Shown one piece after another: positions 1 through 8,618 of a stretch of DNA of 64,000 nucleotides. Positions within the stretch are counted from its first letter, which is position 1; every line of letters starts with the position of its first letter. The notes under the pieces were generated by a model. The model was not told the origin of the DNA and did no database searches. It saw nothing but the letters and a program-made list of their open reading frames with translations. Both the position numbers and the translations under genes were made by a program. The DNA is from JADZFO01 sp964512635. Lineage in GTDB: Bacteria; 4484-113; JAFGCY01. The DNA lies in NCBI GenBank assembly GCA_964512635.1, contig CAZEJB010000018.1:1-64000 (forward strand), in the 5' to 3' direction.

Positions 1-210
1 CAGCCGCTCCACCCCGCGCAAAGACAATACAGCAGGCAGGCTGGGATGTCAAATCGGTCGCCAGAGGCATAGTTGATCATCCGCGGAGACGCTGGACTCA
101 CAAACTGCGGAACTGCGATTCAGGTCGCCAAAACACTTAGTTCTGTCGTGTGCGGAGGGGATTCCCGGAACTTAACCTGAGGAAAGTGGATCGCACTTTG
201 CTGCCACAAC

Positions 211-239
211 TTGCAGCGGGACTGATTTGAAGTTATGCT
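211..239 (+). promoter_or_regulatory. Sigma-70-type promoter of the first lipoprotein gene
   Basis: TTGCAG (211-216) and TATGCT (234-239) are separated by 17 nt. Transcription would start near 246 and leave a short leader carrying GGGAGG before the ATG at 284. Nothing else recognisable was seen in 1-210. Confidence 0.5.
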
Positions 240-283
240 TGTCTGGACACGGAGTGTCCCAGGCTGAATTTTGGGAGGTAGTT

Positions 284-1855
284 ATGCTGCGAGCAAAGAT
301 TGGGTTCATGGTGATCTTACTGGCGCTTTTGGCCAGTTCTTGTGCCGGCGGCGGCTCCAGAACGAACGCGTTGCCATCCCCGTACAAACCTCTTGACGAC
401 AGTTCGAACCGGCCTTTCCCAACTGCGCAGACAGACCGGAGTGTCTTTGAGGCGGGAGTTCACCAGAACAGGGCACTTGGCGGTGAGTTCTTGTCTGCGA
501 GTTCTGCCCTGCAGGGTTTCGAAGGCATGCCGAACATGCATGTGACTCCTGCCGGGCAAACGCAGTGGGCGCAGTACGCCCTGCTTCTTGACCAGCCAGG
601 TCACTATGTGTGGCTCCACGTTAACGAGAACACTGAAGTTTCCTCTGCCGGCGCTGGACCGGTACTGATGCTGGCCAATTTCAAGACCAGTCGCTGGGAA
701 GCAATAGAGGAAGGAAGTGATTTAGAAGCCAAGCACTATCTCCTCGATTCCTACGCTGATTATCTGAGCCCTCTGGGACTCGTTTACTGCACACTTGTGT
801 TTCCCCCCGGGACAGAGTTTAGTTACAGCAGCGTTGCTATCTACTCCGACGCTTCATCACTGCCGATCACGGTCTTTCAGGCATCCTACCGCAGCGAGGA
901 AAATGTCGTAGAGTTGGAATGGCAGCCGCTTGACGTTTACTTTAGCGAGCCAGCCAAGGCTGCGGACAGTTTCAGGATCTATCGCGCGAACAGCATTGTG
1001 TCGGACTTTCCGGTACGGCCGTGGACAGGGAGCGACGAGCCAAGCGAGATATACCTGCTGGCCGAAGTGAGTGGCCAGACGGACTCTTACATCGATTCAG
1101 ATCCTCTGCTGCTGGATCAATCTGGCTCGCTGGATTACCAGTACTGCATTACCTGGGTCAAGGATGGAGTTGAAGGCCCCTGCTCTGACATCAAGATCGG
1201 CGCGGCAGGCAGCTTCCCTGTGCTTGTGTTCGATGCTACTCCAATGCTGGGGTTCGGCGAAACGGTTATCACTCTTGACACTTCAAAGTCTTACGACCCC
1301 GATGGTGGTGAGGAGCACGAAATCCAGTTTGATCTCAATGATGACGGAGTCATCGAAATGGAGGGCTTTGATGTCTGGACCTTCAGCGCCGATCTTCAGG
1401 AAGACCTGGTCATCCGCGCTACTGTCCGCGACAACGAGGGCTGGGAAGCTGAAGAGTTGATAACTGTGCGAGCCTTCGAGAACAGCTCCTGGATAGCTGA
1501 TGATCCCAATCATGCAGACCCCGACAGCTGGCCATCCGTGCTGGGGGATCCGGGTGCCTGGTTCCTGGACCTGCACTATCTGATTCTGGCGCAGAGCACG
1601 GTAGGCCCCTACACGATTGATGTTGACTACGACTTTGGCCAGAGTTTCAACGATGGTGTTGTCGGCCGGGTCAGCTTAAACGCCGGCATCGAAGCTGCTG
1701 AAGGGCTGCACTCGCTGCTCGAATTGCCGGTACCACCAGCTATGCCAGCAGGCGAGTACTTCGTTGCGATTCGCGTGACAGACAGTACTGCTCCGGTTGA
1801 TGGTGGGCCGAAGACCGGCATTTTTGTGTGGCCCAACCGGATGATCCTGAAATAG
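284..1855 (+). CDS. Lipoprotein with PKD-like domain, function unknown
   Basis: Predicted 523-residue exported lipoprotein. The start was set at ATG 284 because GGGAGG lies just upstream and the protein then begins with a compact signal peptide ending in the lipobox LLASSC; an upstream in-frame ATG at 227 lies inside the promoter. The first ~180 residues form a module (ending around FSYSSVAIY) that resembles the N-terminal modules of the two lipoproteins at 39667 and 41708. A fibronectin-III-like segment follows (VVELEWQPLDVYF ... SFRIYRAN). Around residues 310-390 there is a PKD-like stretch (LDTSKSYDPDGGEEHEIQFD, then RATVRDNEG). It probably sits at the cell envelope as a binding or structural protein. 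No catalytic residues were recognised. Confidence 0.75.
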   Translation: MLRAKIGFMVILLALLASSCAGGGSRTNALPSPYKPLDDSSNRPFPTAQTDRSVFEAGVHQNRALGGEFLSASSALQGFEGMPNMHVTPAGQTQWAQYALLLDQPGHYVWLHVNENTEVSSAGAGPVLMLANFKTSRWEAIEEGSDLEAKHYLLDSYADYLSPLGLVYCTLVFPPGTEFSYSSVAIYSDASSLPITVFQASYRSEENVVELEWQPLDVYFSEPAKAADSFRIYRANSIVSDFPVRPWTGSDEPSEIYLLAEVSGQTDSYIDSDPLLLDQSGSLDYQYCITWVKDGVEGPCSDIKIGAAGSFPVLVFDATPMLGFGETVITLDTSKSYDPDGGEEHEIQFDLNDDGVIEMEGFDVWTFSADLQEDLVIRATVRDNEGWEAEELITVRAFENSSWIADDPNHADPDSWPSVLGDPGAWFLDLHYLILAQSTVGPYTIDVDYDFGQSFNDGVVGRVSLNAGIEAAEGLHSLLELPVPPAMPAGEYFVAIRVTDSTAPVDGGPKTGIFVWPNRMILK

Positions 1856-1877
1856 CCGCCTGATTTTGTGCCTGCGC

Positions 1878-1883
1878 TATCCT
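1878..1883 (+). promoter_or_regulatory. -10 box TATCCT, leaderless-type
   Basis: TATCCT ends 7 nt before the ATG at 1891. No Shine-Dalgarno precedes that ATG and no good -35 is visible. This fits the leaderless pattern repeated through the window. Confidence 0.4.
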
Positions 1884-1890
1884 AATCCGT

Positions 1891-3120
1891 ATGGATGCAA
1901 ATGGTGCCATCGCCGGCTTTGAGTTCGGCCAGCCTGTTTATCGCGGGCCCCAGGGTTACGCCAGTCTGACGCCGGTCAGTTATGCCGGGCGCAGCGGCTT
2001 TCTGCTGCATTACCGCAACCCGGACCCGCGCAAGCTGCATGCCGTAGACAGCCAGGGCATGCGCGAGCTCAGCGAGGCCGTGGCTGCGCTGGAAGGCCTG
2101 GTCAGTGCAGCCGACGGTGTGGTCGCCAGCGCTGTTGCCAGCGGCGAGCCGCATCCTGAGGCCGATGAGCTGGCGGCATTCTGCGTGATCTATGGCGACT
2201 ATGACCCGATCCATGCCGGCGCGGATATCACCGAGTTTGCGGGCGAGCCGGATTACAGCGCGATCCACCAGCACATGCTCCGCGGCGTAGAGCTGGATAC
2301 GCGGGTCAAGCAGCTCTGGCCGCGGCTGCGCACGGTCGGAGTCTTCTGCGGCGAGCGCTTCGGGGGCAGCGTGGAATGGCCGATGTTCGCGCAGTATGCG
2401 GTCTGTGACAGCCGGACCCGGGTGCAGTACAGTGAGGTACAGCTTGGCATCGTTCCCGGCTGGAATGGAATCCTCAATACGTTGCTGCACAGTACGCCGC
2501 TCAACGCGGAGTACATGTGTGCGACCGGTAATCCGGTCGCGGCGGCCCAGATGCTCAGCGCCGGCCTGGTGCAGCAGGTCGTGGAAGCTCCGGCCGGACC
2601 TGACCGCGCGGCTCTAAGCCCTGAGGACTATGCTGCTGCCTGGAAAGTCTATGCCTCCGAGCGCCAGGCAGCCCTGCTTGCTGCGGCCCTCGAGCTGGCC
2701 TGCTCGGAGGACCTAGCACACGGCGAGCCACAGGACCTTGTCAGCGCGGAACAGATGCGCGAAGAGATTGAGCGCCGCAGCAAGCCCGAGCCCTACGCCG
2801 CGCTGCGCGCAGCGGTAGCTGCGGAGTCCGCCGCGCTGCCAGCTGGTGATGCAGATGCGGCCAAGGCGCTCTTCAGGAAGGTCGCTGGAGAAGTGGCCAG
2901 GCTGGGCAAGCCGCTGGCCCCGGAGGCTGTCCGTGGTGTCCAGGACTTCATTGAACGCTGGCGGGGTCTCGACCAGGACGAGCTGCTTTCGCGCTTCCAC
3001 GAGATTGGTGTCGAGGAGGCCGCGCTGATTGACCGCCTAATGCGCACGGAGCACCGCCGGATTGGCGTCAATGCCGTCCTGAGCAAGAACATTGCGGAGC
3101 GGGTGGCAGTCTTCGACTAG
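1891..3120 (+). CDS. Enoyl-CoA hydratase/isomerase (crotonase) family protein
   Basis: 409 residues. The first ~230 residues have the crotonase fold pattern: an oxyanion-hole-like turn around HAGADITEF (A-G-A-D-I), then FCGERFGGSVEWPMFAQYAV and the active-site region VQYSEVQLGIVPGW, which is the usual 'E..LGI.P..G' block. The C-terminal ~170 residues are a helical extension of the kind seen in longer hydratases. The exact acyl-CoA substrate cannot be read from the sequence. ATG 1891 lacks a Shine-Dalgarno and has TATCCT 7 nt upstream, so it may be leaderless. It lies convergent to the liv operon, whose last gene ends 14 bases away. Confidence 0.75.
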   Translation: MDANGAIAGFEFGQPVYRGPQGYASLTPVSYAGRSGFLLHYRNPDPRKLHAVDSQGMRELSEAVAALEGLVSAADGVVASAVASGEPHPEADELAAFCVIYGDYDPIHAGADITEFAGEPDYSAIHQHMLRGVELDTRVKQLWPRLRTVGVFCGERFGGSVEWPMFAQYAVCDSRTRVQYSEVQLGIVPGWNGILNTLLHSTPLNAEYMCATGNPVAAAQMLSAGLVQQVVEAPAGPDRAALSPEDYAAAWKVYASERQAALLAAALELACSEDLAHGEPQDLVSAEQMREEIERRSKPEPYAALRAAVAAESAALPAGDADAAKALFRKVAGEVARLGKPLAPEAVRGVQDFIERWRGLDQDELLSRFHEIGVEEAALIDRLMRTEHRRIGVNAVLSKNIAERVAVFD

Positions 3121-3134
3121 CCTTGCTGTCGAAA

Positions 3135-3905
3135 CTATCCGCCCAGGTAGGCCTGCTTGACCTTGTCGTCGGCCAGCAGTTCAGCGCCCGTGCCCTGCAT
3201 GACGATTTCGCCCAGCTGCAGCACGTAGGCGCGGTGGCTGATACGCAGCGCCTGATAGGCGTTCTGTTCCACAAGCAGGATCGTCTTGCCTTCGTGATTA
3301 AGCAGCACGATCTTCTCGAAGATCTCCTGCACCAGATTTGGGGCCAGGCCAAGGCTGGGCTCGTCAAGCAGCAGGATCTCCGGGTTCTGCATCATGGCGC
3401 GGGCCAACGCCAGCATTTGCTGCTCGCCGCCGGACAAGGTTCCTGCAACCTGATTCAGGCGCTCCTTCACGCGCGGAAAGAGGGTATAGACCTCTTCAAG
3501 CAGCTCGGCCTTGCGCAGTTTGTCCTTCGTGATCAGGGCACCTATCTCAAGGTTCTCGCGAACCGACAGGTTCAGAAAGATACGGCGGCCTTCGGGACTG
3601 AGGCTGACACCCTTGCGTACAATCTCAAATGCGTGCATGTTGGTGATGGCCTGGCCACGCAGCAGCACCTGCCCGCCCTGGCATTTGACGAGCCCCATCA
3701 CCGTGTTCATCGTTGTGCTCTTGCCTGCCCCGTTGCAGCCGATCAAAGTGACGATCTCGCCGCGGCGCACGCTGAAGCTGATCCCGTGCAGGGCCTTGAC
3801 CGCCCCATAGGCTACCTGCAGATCACGTGCTTCCAGCACCACCGGCGCGGGTTCCGTGCTGCTGCTCAGATAGGTCTTGCTGTCGACGGCTGGCACGCTG
3901 CTCAT
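3135..3905 (-). CDS. livF: Branched-chain amino-acid ABC transporter ATPase LivF
   Basis: 256-residue cytoplasmic ATPase of the LivF type, powering uptake through LivH/LivM. Walker A reads GCNGAGKST (Cys at the second position is slightly unusual); the signature is LSGGEQQMLALARAMM, followed by Walker B ILLLDEPSLGLAP. An N-terminal tail of ~25 residues precedes the ABC core. It is the last gene of a minus-strand operon livH, small ORF, livM, livG, livF. Its start overlaps the livG stop by 4 nt, suggesting translational coupling. The substrate may be an amino acid, amide or urea; the sequence does not decide. Confidence 0.9.
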   Translation of the reverse strand: MSSVPAVDSKTYLSSSTEPAPVVLEARDLQVAYGAVKALHGISFSVRRGEIVTLIGCNGAGKSTTMNTVMGLVKCQGGQVLLRGQAITNMHAFEIVRKGVSLSPEGRRIFLNLSVRENLEIGALITKDKLRKAELLEEVYTLFPRVKERLNQVAGTLSGGEQQMLALARAMMQNPEILLLDEPSLGLAPNLVQEIFEKIVLLNHEGKTILLVEQNAYQALRISHRAYVLQLGEIVMQGTGAELLADDKVKQAYLGG

Positions 3906-4669
3906 GCCTGATCCTCCTGGCGGCCGAGATAGGCCTCGATCACCTTGGGGTCGCTGCGAACATGCTCTGGGGGACCTTCGCTAATCTTGGCGCCGTACTC
4001 AATCACAGTGATGTACTCACAGATTTCCATCACCAGGCCCATATCGTGCTCGATTAGCAGCACGCCGCAGCCAGTCTCCTGCATCAGCTTGCGAATCTTG
4101 GCCGTCAAAGCTTCAGTCTCACTGTCGTTCAGGCCGGCAGCGGGCTCGTCCAGCAGCAGATACTTAGGATGCAACGAATAGGCCCGGGCAATCTCGAGGT
4201 ACTTCTGTAGCCCATAGGGCAGGGCGCCGGCCTGTTTATCTGCAACTTCGGACAGCTCGAAGTAGGCCAGGATTTCCCGCGCCCGCGCATCAATCTGGCG
4301 CTCCATCTGCACACAGCGGGGCAACCGCAGCAGACCCTCCAGCATCGTATAGCGGAACTGCCGGTTGAGCGCGACCTTGACGTTATCCAGCACCGTCATC
4401 GACTTAAACAGCCGGATGTTCTGGAAGGTGCGGCCAATGCCCAGCCGGCTGATCTCATGGGTTGAGAGGTGGTCGATGCGCTTTCCATCCATGCGCACCT
4501 CGCCATAGGTCGGCGGGAAAACACCAAGTATGGCGTTGAACGCGGTGCTCTTGCCGGCGCCGTTGGGGCCGATGAGGCCGACGATCTTACCGGGGTGAAC
4601 GTTGAAGCTGAGCTCCCTGACCGCGGTCAGGCCCCCGAAGATCACGCTGATGTTATCGATCTCAAGCAC
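3902..4669 (-). CDS. livG: Branched-chain amino-acid ABC transporter ATPase LivG
   Basis: 255-residue ATPase of the LivG type. Walker A is GPNGAGKST, the LivG-specific block GIGRTFQNIRLF follows, the signature is LPYGLQKYLEIARA and Walker B is YLLLDEPAAGLN. It would form a heterodimer with LivF under the LivH/LivM channel. It overlaps livF by 4 nt and livM by 8 nt in a tightly packed operon. The length is normal and no key residue is missing. Confidence 0.92.
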   Translation of the reverse strand: MLEIDNISVIFGGLTAVRELSFNVHPGKIVGLIGPNGAGKSTAFNAILGVFPPTYGEVRMDGKRIDHLSTHEISRLGIGRTFQNIRLFKSMTVLDNVKVALNRQFRYTMLEGLLRLPRCVQMERQIDARAREILAYFELSEVADKQAGALPYGLQKYLEIARAYSLHPKYLLLDEPAAGLNDSETEALTAKIRKLMQETGCGVLLIEHDMGLVMEICEYITVIEYGAKISEGPPEHVRSDPKVIEAYLGRQEDQA

Positions 4670-5825
4670 CCTGCCGCTCCTCGCGCTTAGACAGACGCAG
4701 CTTGATCAGGTTGCCGATCTCCTGGGTGCCCATCAGGCCGCCCGGCCTGAACAGCATCAGCAGTACCAGGCTGAGCGAGTAAATCACCATCCGCCACTGG
4801 TCCAGGAAGCGCAGCAGCTCCGGCAGAACCGTGATGGTGATCGCGCCAAAGACCGATCCGGTAAGGCTGCCCATGCCGCCGAGGACGACCATCAGCAGGA
4901 CTTCCACGCTCTTGAAGAAGCCAAAGCCAAGCGGGCGGATCAGCGGGATGGTGTGCGCCGTCAGCGCGCCGGCGAGTCCGGCGAGCATAGAGGCGAAGAT
5001 GAAGTTCTGCAGCTTCATCCAGGCTATGTCGATACCCAGGTTATTGGCAGCGACCTCATCCTCGCGAATGGCGACTGCCATCCTGCCATGCATTGAAGCG
5101 AGGTAGTTGCGGCTGAGCCAGAGCACCAGCAGAACGATCAGCCCGAACAGTGCAAAGGCCGCCCACTGGTTTGAGTTGACCGCCTTGGTGCCGAAGGCTG
5201 CGCTGAACATGAACTTGCCAAGGAAGAAGGCGCTGGCCTTCTCGAAGCGCAGGACCAGTACCCCGGCCAGCAGCGCGAGAACTATGTAACGCCAGCCCTT
5301 CCAGGGCAGCAGCCGTGAAAGCATGGCTCCCAGGAAGTTGGCCACAGTCCAGGCGCTGAATCCAATCAGCACCAGCATGAGCACGGCAAAGATAACAGTG
5401 AAGGCCAGATTGCCAGGCCCGTTGAAGCTGTCCGGGAAGCTGAGGTAATCCCGGATGTTATGGATGTTGTCCATCCCGGTTGGACCGCCGAAGATATCGC
5501 GGGGCAGGGTGGTCAGGACAATACGGATGATCTCGGCAAAACCCAGGGTGGCTATCGCCAGATAGTCACCGCGCAGACGCAGGCAGGGATAGCCGATGAT
5601 GATCGAGGCTACGCCGCTGACGGCGAGGGCCATGAGGATGCCGGCCCAGAGAGGCAGGCCGAAACTGGCCGTGGCCACACCGGAGGCGTAGGCGCCCAGA
5701 GCCAGAAATCCGGCGTGCCCAAGGCTGAATTGACCGTTGAAGCCGAGAACCAGGTTCAGCGAGATCGCGAAGATCACGTTGACCAGGCTCAGCAGGATCA
5801 GGAGTTCCCAGTAGCCGTCAATCAT
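4662..5825 (-). CDS. livM: Branched-chain amino-acid ABC transporter permease LivM
   Basis: 387-residue inner-membrane permease. It starts with a transmembrane block followed by LVLGFNGQFSLGHAGF, the LivM hallmark, and contains RLRGDYLAIATLGFAEI and the loop GRMAVAIREDEVAANNLGID that contacts the ATPase. It is longer than typical LivM (about 300-350): an extra hydrophobic segment around residues 150-230 (ending near FGTKAVNSNQWAAF) separates the usual blocks. Together with the enlarged LivH this suggests a divergent branch of the family. It overlaps neighbours on both sides by 8 nt. Confidence 0.88.
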   Translation of the reverse strand: MIDGYWELLILLSLVNVIFAISLNLVLGFNGQFSLGHAGFLALGAYASGVATASFGLPLWAGILMALAVSGVASIIIGYPCLRLRGDYLAIATLGFAEIIRIVLTTLPRDIFGGPTGMDNIHNIRDYLSFPDSFNGPGNLAFTVIFAVLMLVLIGFSAWTVANFLGAMLSRLLPWKGWRYIVLALLAGVLVLRFEKASAFFLGKFMFSAAFGTKAVNSNQWAAFALFGLIVLLVLWLSRNYLASMHGRMAVAIREDEVAANNLGIDIAWMKLQNFIFASMLAGLAGALTAHTIPLIRPLGFGFFKSVEVLLMVVLGGMGSLTGSVFGAITITVLPELLRFLDQWRMVIYSLSLVLLMLFRPGGLMGTQEIGNLIKLRLSKREERQGA

Positions 5826-6018
5826 TGCCGGCCTCCTGGCTGTCCTGCTTCATTTTCTCCGTACTTTTGGTGGCATCGCCTGCGCCTGGCTGGTGCCGCT
5901 GAGACTGCCGGCGGGCGACGTAGAGCATCCAGACGACGATCAGCCAGATAATCACCAGCAGCCAGACATAGCGCCACAGCTGCTCTGTCCCAATGTTGCC
6001 CAGCAGCTCTTCCATCAC
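5818..6018 (-). CDS. Small single-pass membrane protein inside liv operon
   Basis: 66 residues. One clear transmembrane helix (about residues 15-35, YVWLLVIIWLIVVWMLYV) is followed by a basic, then acidic, Lys/Gln-rich cytoplasmic tail. The ORF overlaps the livH stop by 4 nt and the livM start by 8 nt, so it is embedded in the translational chain of the operon and is likely real. No family is recognised. It could be an accessory subunit of the permease pair, since both permeases are atypical here. Confidence 0.6.
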   Translation of the reverse strand: MMEELLGNIGTEQLWRYVWLLVIIWLIVVWMLYVARRQSQRHQPGAGDATKSTEKMKQDSQEAGND

Positions 6019-7400
6019 ACTTTCTCCTTGATGGTCCGGCCAAACAGGCCGGAGGGCTTGAAGAGCAGCACCACAATCAGGATGGCAAAGGCCATGGCAT
6101 CGGCCAACCCGCTGTACTGCGCCGGGATGAAAGTTTTAACCGCGGCCTCGCTGAGACCCATGATCAGACCGCCGACTGCGGCCCCGGGAATAGAGCCGAT
6201 GCCGCCGACAACCGCCGCGATGAAGGCTTTGAGGCCAGGCAGGATGCCCATCAATGGATCGATCGTCTGGTTATAGAGGCCTACAAGGTTGCCGGCGACC
6301 GCCGCGCAGGCGCCGCCGAGGGCAAAAGTCTGACTGATCACGAGGTCAGTATTGACACCCATCAGCTTTGCCGCATTCAGGTCATGGCTCAAGGCGCGCA
6401 TGCAGATACCGAAGTTGCTGTGATGTATCAGCCAGTTCAGCCCGCCAAGCAGCAGGACGGAAACCCCAAGGATCACCAGGCTGAACACCGGCATTTTCAC
6501 CTTGTCGCCCCGCGTGTTCTTCAACGGCAGGGTAATGCTGAGCTGGTTGCCACTGGCATCGCTGAAGACCGGCCGCAGCTGGACATCCTGCGGAGCGCCT
6601 TCGCGCCAGGACAGGACTACCAGATCTCGTCCATCCACTGTGCGCCGGTCGTAGCCCAGCGATGCCGGGGCTGCTGGAGGGGATGACCCGGTTTCGCCCC
6701 CTTCCGGCACGGCCGGCGGCGCTGATTCAACGAAGTTCTGCTTCAGAGCCGGATCAACCGTCAGCCCCGCGCTCCAGTCGGATTCCCCCCTCGGGCTGAC
6801 CAGCCTTACGCGGGCATAGACTGTCTCGTCAAAGCGCGAAGCCCGGAACTCCTTCTGTGCCAGCTCGTGAATCTCGATCTGCTCCGGCTGGCTGAAGGAC
6901 TCGTCAGCGCTGAGCTGGAGTTGATAAACCGGCAGGGTCTTGGGTTCATAACTCTTGGGGTTGGCGCCAAAGGCGATGATGCCCAGATTCTCCAGGAAGA
7001 AGCTGACTCCAACGGCTGTGATCAGAGCAGCAATGCGCGTGCTCTTGCGCAGCGGCCGGTAGGCCAGCCGCTCGATGATCACGGCGATCAGGGCGCAGGC
7101 GCCCGCAGAGATCAGCACACTGAAGATGAAGCAGACCACAAGGGAGATGCCATGCTCAAAGTGCAGCCAGCGGATGAAGAAGCGCAACAGATAAAAGCCC
7201 AGATAGGCGCCGACCATGTAGACATCGCTGTGGGCGAAGTTGATCAGCTTGATTACGCCATAGACGAGGGTGTAGCCCAGGGCGATGACGGCGTATACGC
7301 TGCCCAGAATCAGCCCGATCAGCAACTGCTCGAGGAGTGTGCCGAGGTTAAGTGGCTGGCCGTTGCATCCGGCCAGCAGCGGTATCAGACAGAGCGTCAC
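6015..7400 (-). CDS. livH: LivH-type permease with large extracytoplasmic insertion
   Basis: 461 residues, against about 290-310 for usual LivH. The N-terminal half has the LivH block GSVYAVIALGYTLVYGVIKLINFAHSD-type sequence, and the C-terminal half has FGICMRALSHDLNAAKLMGV and GLKAFIAAVVGGIGSIPGA. Between them (roughly residues 155-285) is an inserted soluble segment rich in Glu, Pro and Ser, with a fibronectin-like phrase VYARVRLVSPRGESDWS. It starts after the FGANPKSYE loop and would face the periplasm. The N-terminus, beginning at GTG 7400, reads LIPLLAGC, which resembles a lipobox; the frame stays open upstream, so the start is uncertain. No substrate-binding protein gene is nearby. Confidence 0.8.
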   Translation of the reverse strand: MTLCLIPLLAGCNGQPLNLGTLLEQLLIGLILGSVYAVIALGYTLVYGVIKLINFAHSDVYMVGAYLGFYLLRFFIRWLHFEHGISLVVCFIFSVLISAGACALIAVIIERLAYRPLRKSTRIAALITAVGVSFFLENLGIIAFGANPKSYEPKTLPVYQLQLSADESFSQPEQIEIHELAQKEFRASRFDETVYARVRLVSPRGESDWSAGLTVDPALKQNFVESAPPAVPEGGETGSSPPAAPASLGYDRRTVDGRDLVVLSWREGAPQDVQLRPVFSDASGNQLSITLPLKNTRGDKVKMPVFSLVILGVSVLLLGGLNWLIHHSNFGICMRALSHDLNAAKLMGVNTDLVISQTFALGGACAAVAGNLVGLYNQTIDPLMGILPGLKAFIAAVVGGIGSIPGAAVGGLIMGLSEAAVKTFIPAQYSGLADAMAFAILIVVLLFKPSGLFGRTIKEKV

Positions 7401-7732
7401 AAAGATCGGCCAGCGAAAACGCCGCAGGCCCTGAAGGGCGCTGCTCAGCTCAGCTTGCGGGGATGATTGGCGATCCGCGATAGAGTATTTTAGCGAATCG
7501 GGCAGAACTTAACAGGGGTTAGCTTGCCCCTGCCAGTCTTCAGCCTTGGCAGGCAGGGCTCTGTGCCGACATTGTAATAAGCGAAGCTACGGATCGCCAG
7601 CTCTAAACCGCCCTCTTGCTTCTTCTCGAAGTGTGCCAGTCAGGCTTGCAGCGAGGGCTCCGCGGTCTTCGGCGCAGTAACTGGGAATTGACTAAGTGGT
7701 AACGAGAGCGGCAGAGTACTTAAGGAATCAAA
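7401..7732. other. Intergenic region between livH and tRNA-His
   Basis: 332 bases with no supported gene. The livH frame stays open upstream of GTG 7400 to about 7490 without an ATG or GTG. On the minus strand TAAAAT or TACTCT near 7480-7490 may be the -10 of the liv operon. An inverted segment around 7528-7560 (ccctgccag ... ggcaggcaggg) could form a hairpin. The ORF that reads through this area on the plus strand is a tRNA shadow. Confidence 0.4.
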
Positions 7733-7806
<74 letters not shown>

Positions 7807-7832
7807 ACGCTCCTGCGTTGCAGGCGGCGGAA

Positions 7833-7838
7833 ATTATA
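7833..7838 (-). promoter_or_regulatory. -10 box of tRNA-His gene
   Basis: TATAAT on the minus strand, 26 nt upstream of the mature tRNA 5' end. No clear -35 hexamer was found. Confidence 0.45.
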
Positions 7839-7894
7839 TCGCGATTCCGGCCCATTAGCAGCGCAGCCCTGTCCAGGCGAATCCTTGCTGGGTC

Positions 7895-8542
7895 TCAAAC
7901 TTCATCACGGATCAGCAACTCGTCTATGTGCTGTAAGAGGATTTCGACGTGCAGTCCCATTTTGCGCTGATGTGCCCTGAAATAGTGCTGCATCAGAAGG
8001 GCAGGCCCGGCCAGCAGGAGGGAGACCAGCCAGACAATCCCCGCCGTCCAGCTTTGAAACATCAATCCTGCAAGAAAGGCAAGTACACAGGACACGACAG
8101 GAAGCAGTAGGAGTATTGACAGCCAGGGGCCTGGAATAGCTGCGGCCAAAAGGCCAAAAGGCCGAGGCTTGGTACCTGGAGTCAGGTACCACTCCAGGTT
8201 ATGTACAAGCAATCGCAATAGCTGGTCTCTTCTGAGCTGACTCCCCTTCGCGAGTAGCCAGCGCTGCCAGACAGGATACAGAATTGTGATGTCAGGAAGG
8301 GTGGCCGGGCCTTCAACCAGCTTTGCCAACAGGTCAGATGATCTCAGCTTCTCGTACAACTCATACTGGTAGAAGCGCTCGGACCTTGCGGCCTTGCACT
8401 CAGGATCAGTGTTCAATTCCCGTCGTATCGACCACGCGTCCACGGCCCTCACTTGCTGCCTGATAGCTGTCAGAGTTCGATTCCGTTGCGGCTGGACACT
8501 GTCCTTGTTTGCCTTAGCAACCTTGAGTGGGCCGACTGACAT
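7895..8542 (-). CDS. Unknown membrane protein with two C-terminal helices
   Basis: About 215 residues. A longer frame to 8809 exists but it runs over the divergent gene at 8619, so I start at ATG 8542, which sits exactly 6 nt after TATAAT (8549-8554) without a Shine-Dalgarno, the leaderless arrangement. The N-terminal ~125 residues are soluble and Arg/Lys/Gln rich with WSIRRELNTDPECKAARSE. Two adjacent transmembrane segments follow (SILLLLPVVSCVLAFLAGL and IVWLVSLLLAGPALLM), then a cytoplasmic helix ending at the C-terminus. No family recognised. Confidence 0.6.
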   Translation of the reverse strand: MSVGPLKVAKANKDSVQPQRNRTLTAIRQQVRAVDAWSIRRELNTDPECKAARSERFYQYELYEKLRSSDLLAKLVEGPATLPDITILYPVWQRWLLAKGSQLRRDQLLRLLVHNLEWYLTPGTKPRPFGLLAAAIPGPWLSILLLLPVVSCVLAFLAGLMFQSWTAGIVWLVSLLLAGPALLMQHYFRAHQRKMGLHVEILLQHIDELLIRDEV

Positions 8543-8548
8543 CACCGG

Positions 8549-8554
8549 ATTATA
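8549..8554 (-). promoter_or_regulatory. -10 box TATAAT, leaderless spacing
   Basis: TATAAT on the minus strand with exactly 6 nt before the ATG at 8542. No Shine-Dalgarno lies between them. Confidence 0.55.
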
Positions 8555-8618
8555 CGCGGCCTGATGAGCTGCCGCAGCAAAGAGCTTTTCACTGGATTCT
8601 GTGGTATTAAACTTAATT

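Noticed and set aside
3123..3911. 262-residue plus-strand ORF opposite livF
   Set aside because: The minus strand encodes an intact LivF; the plus ORF has no recognisable sequence.
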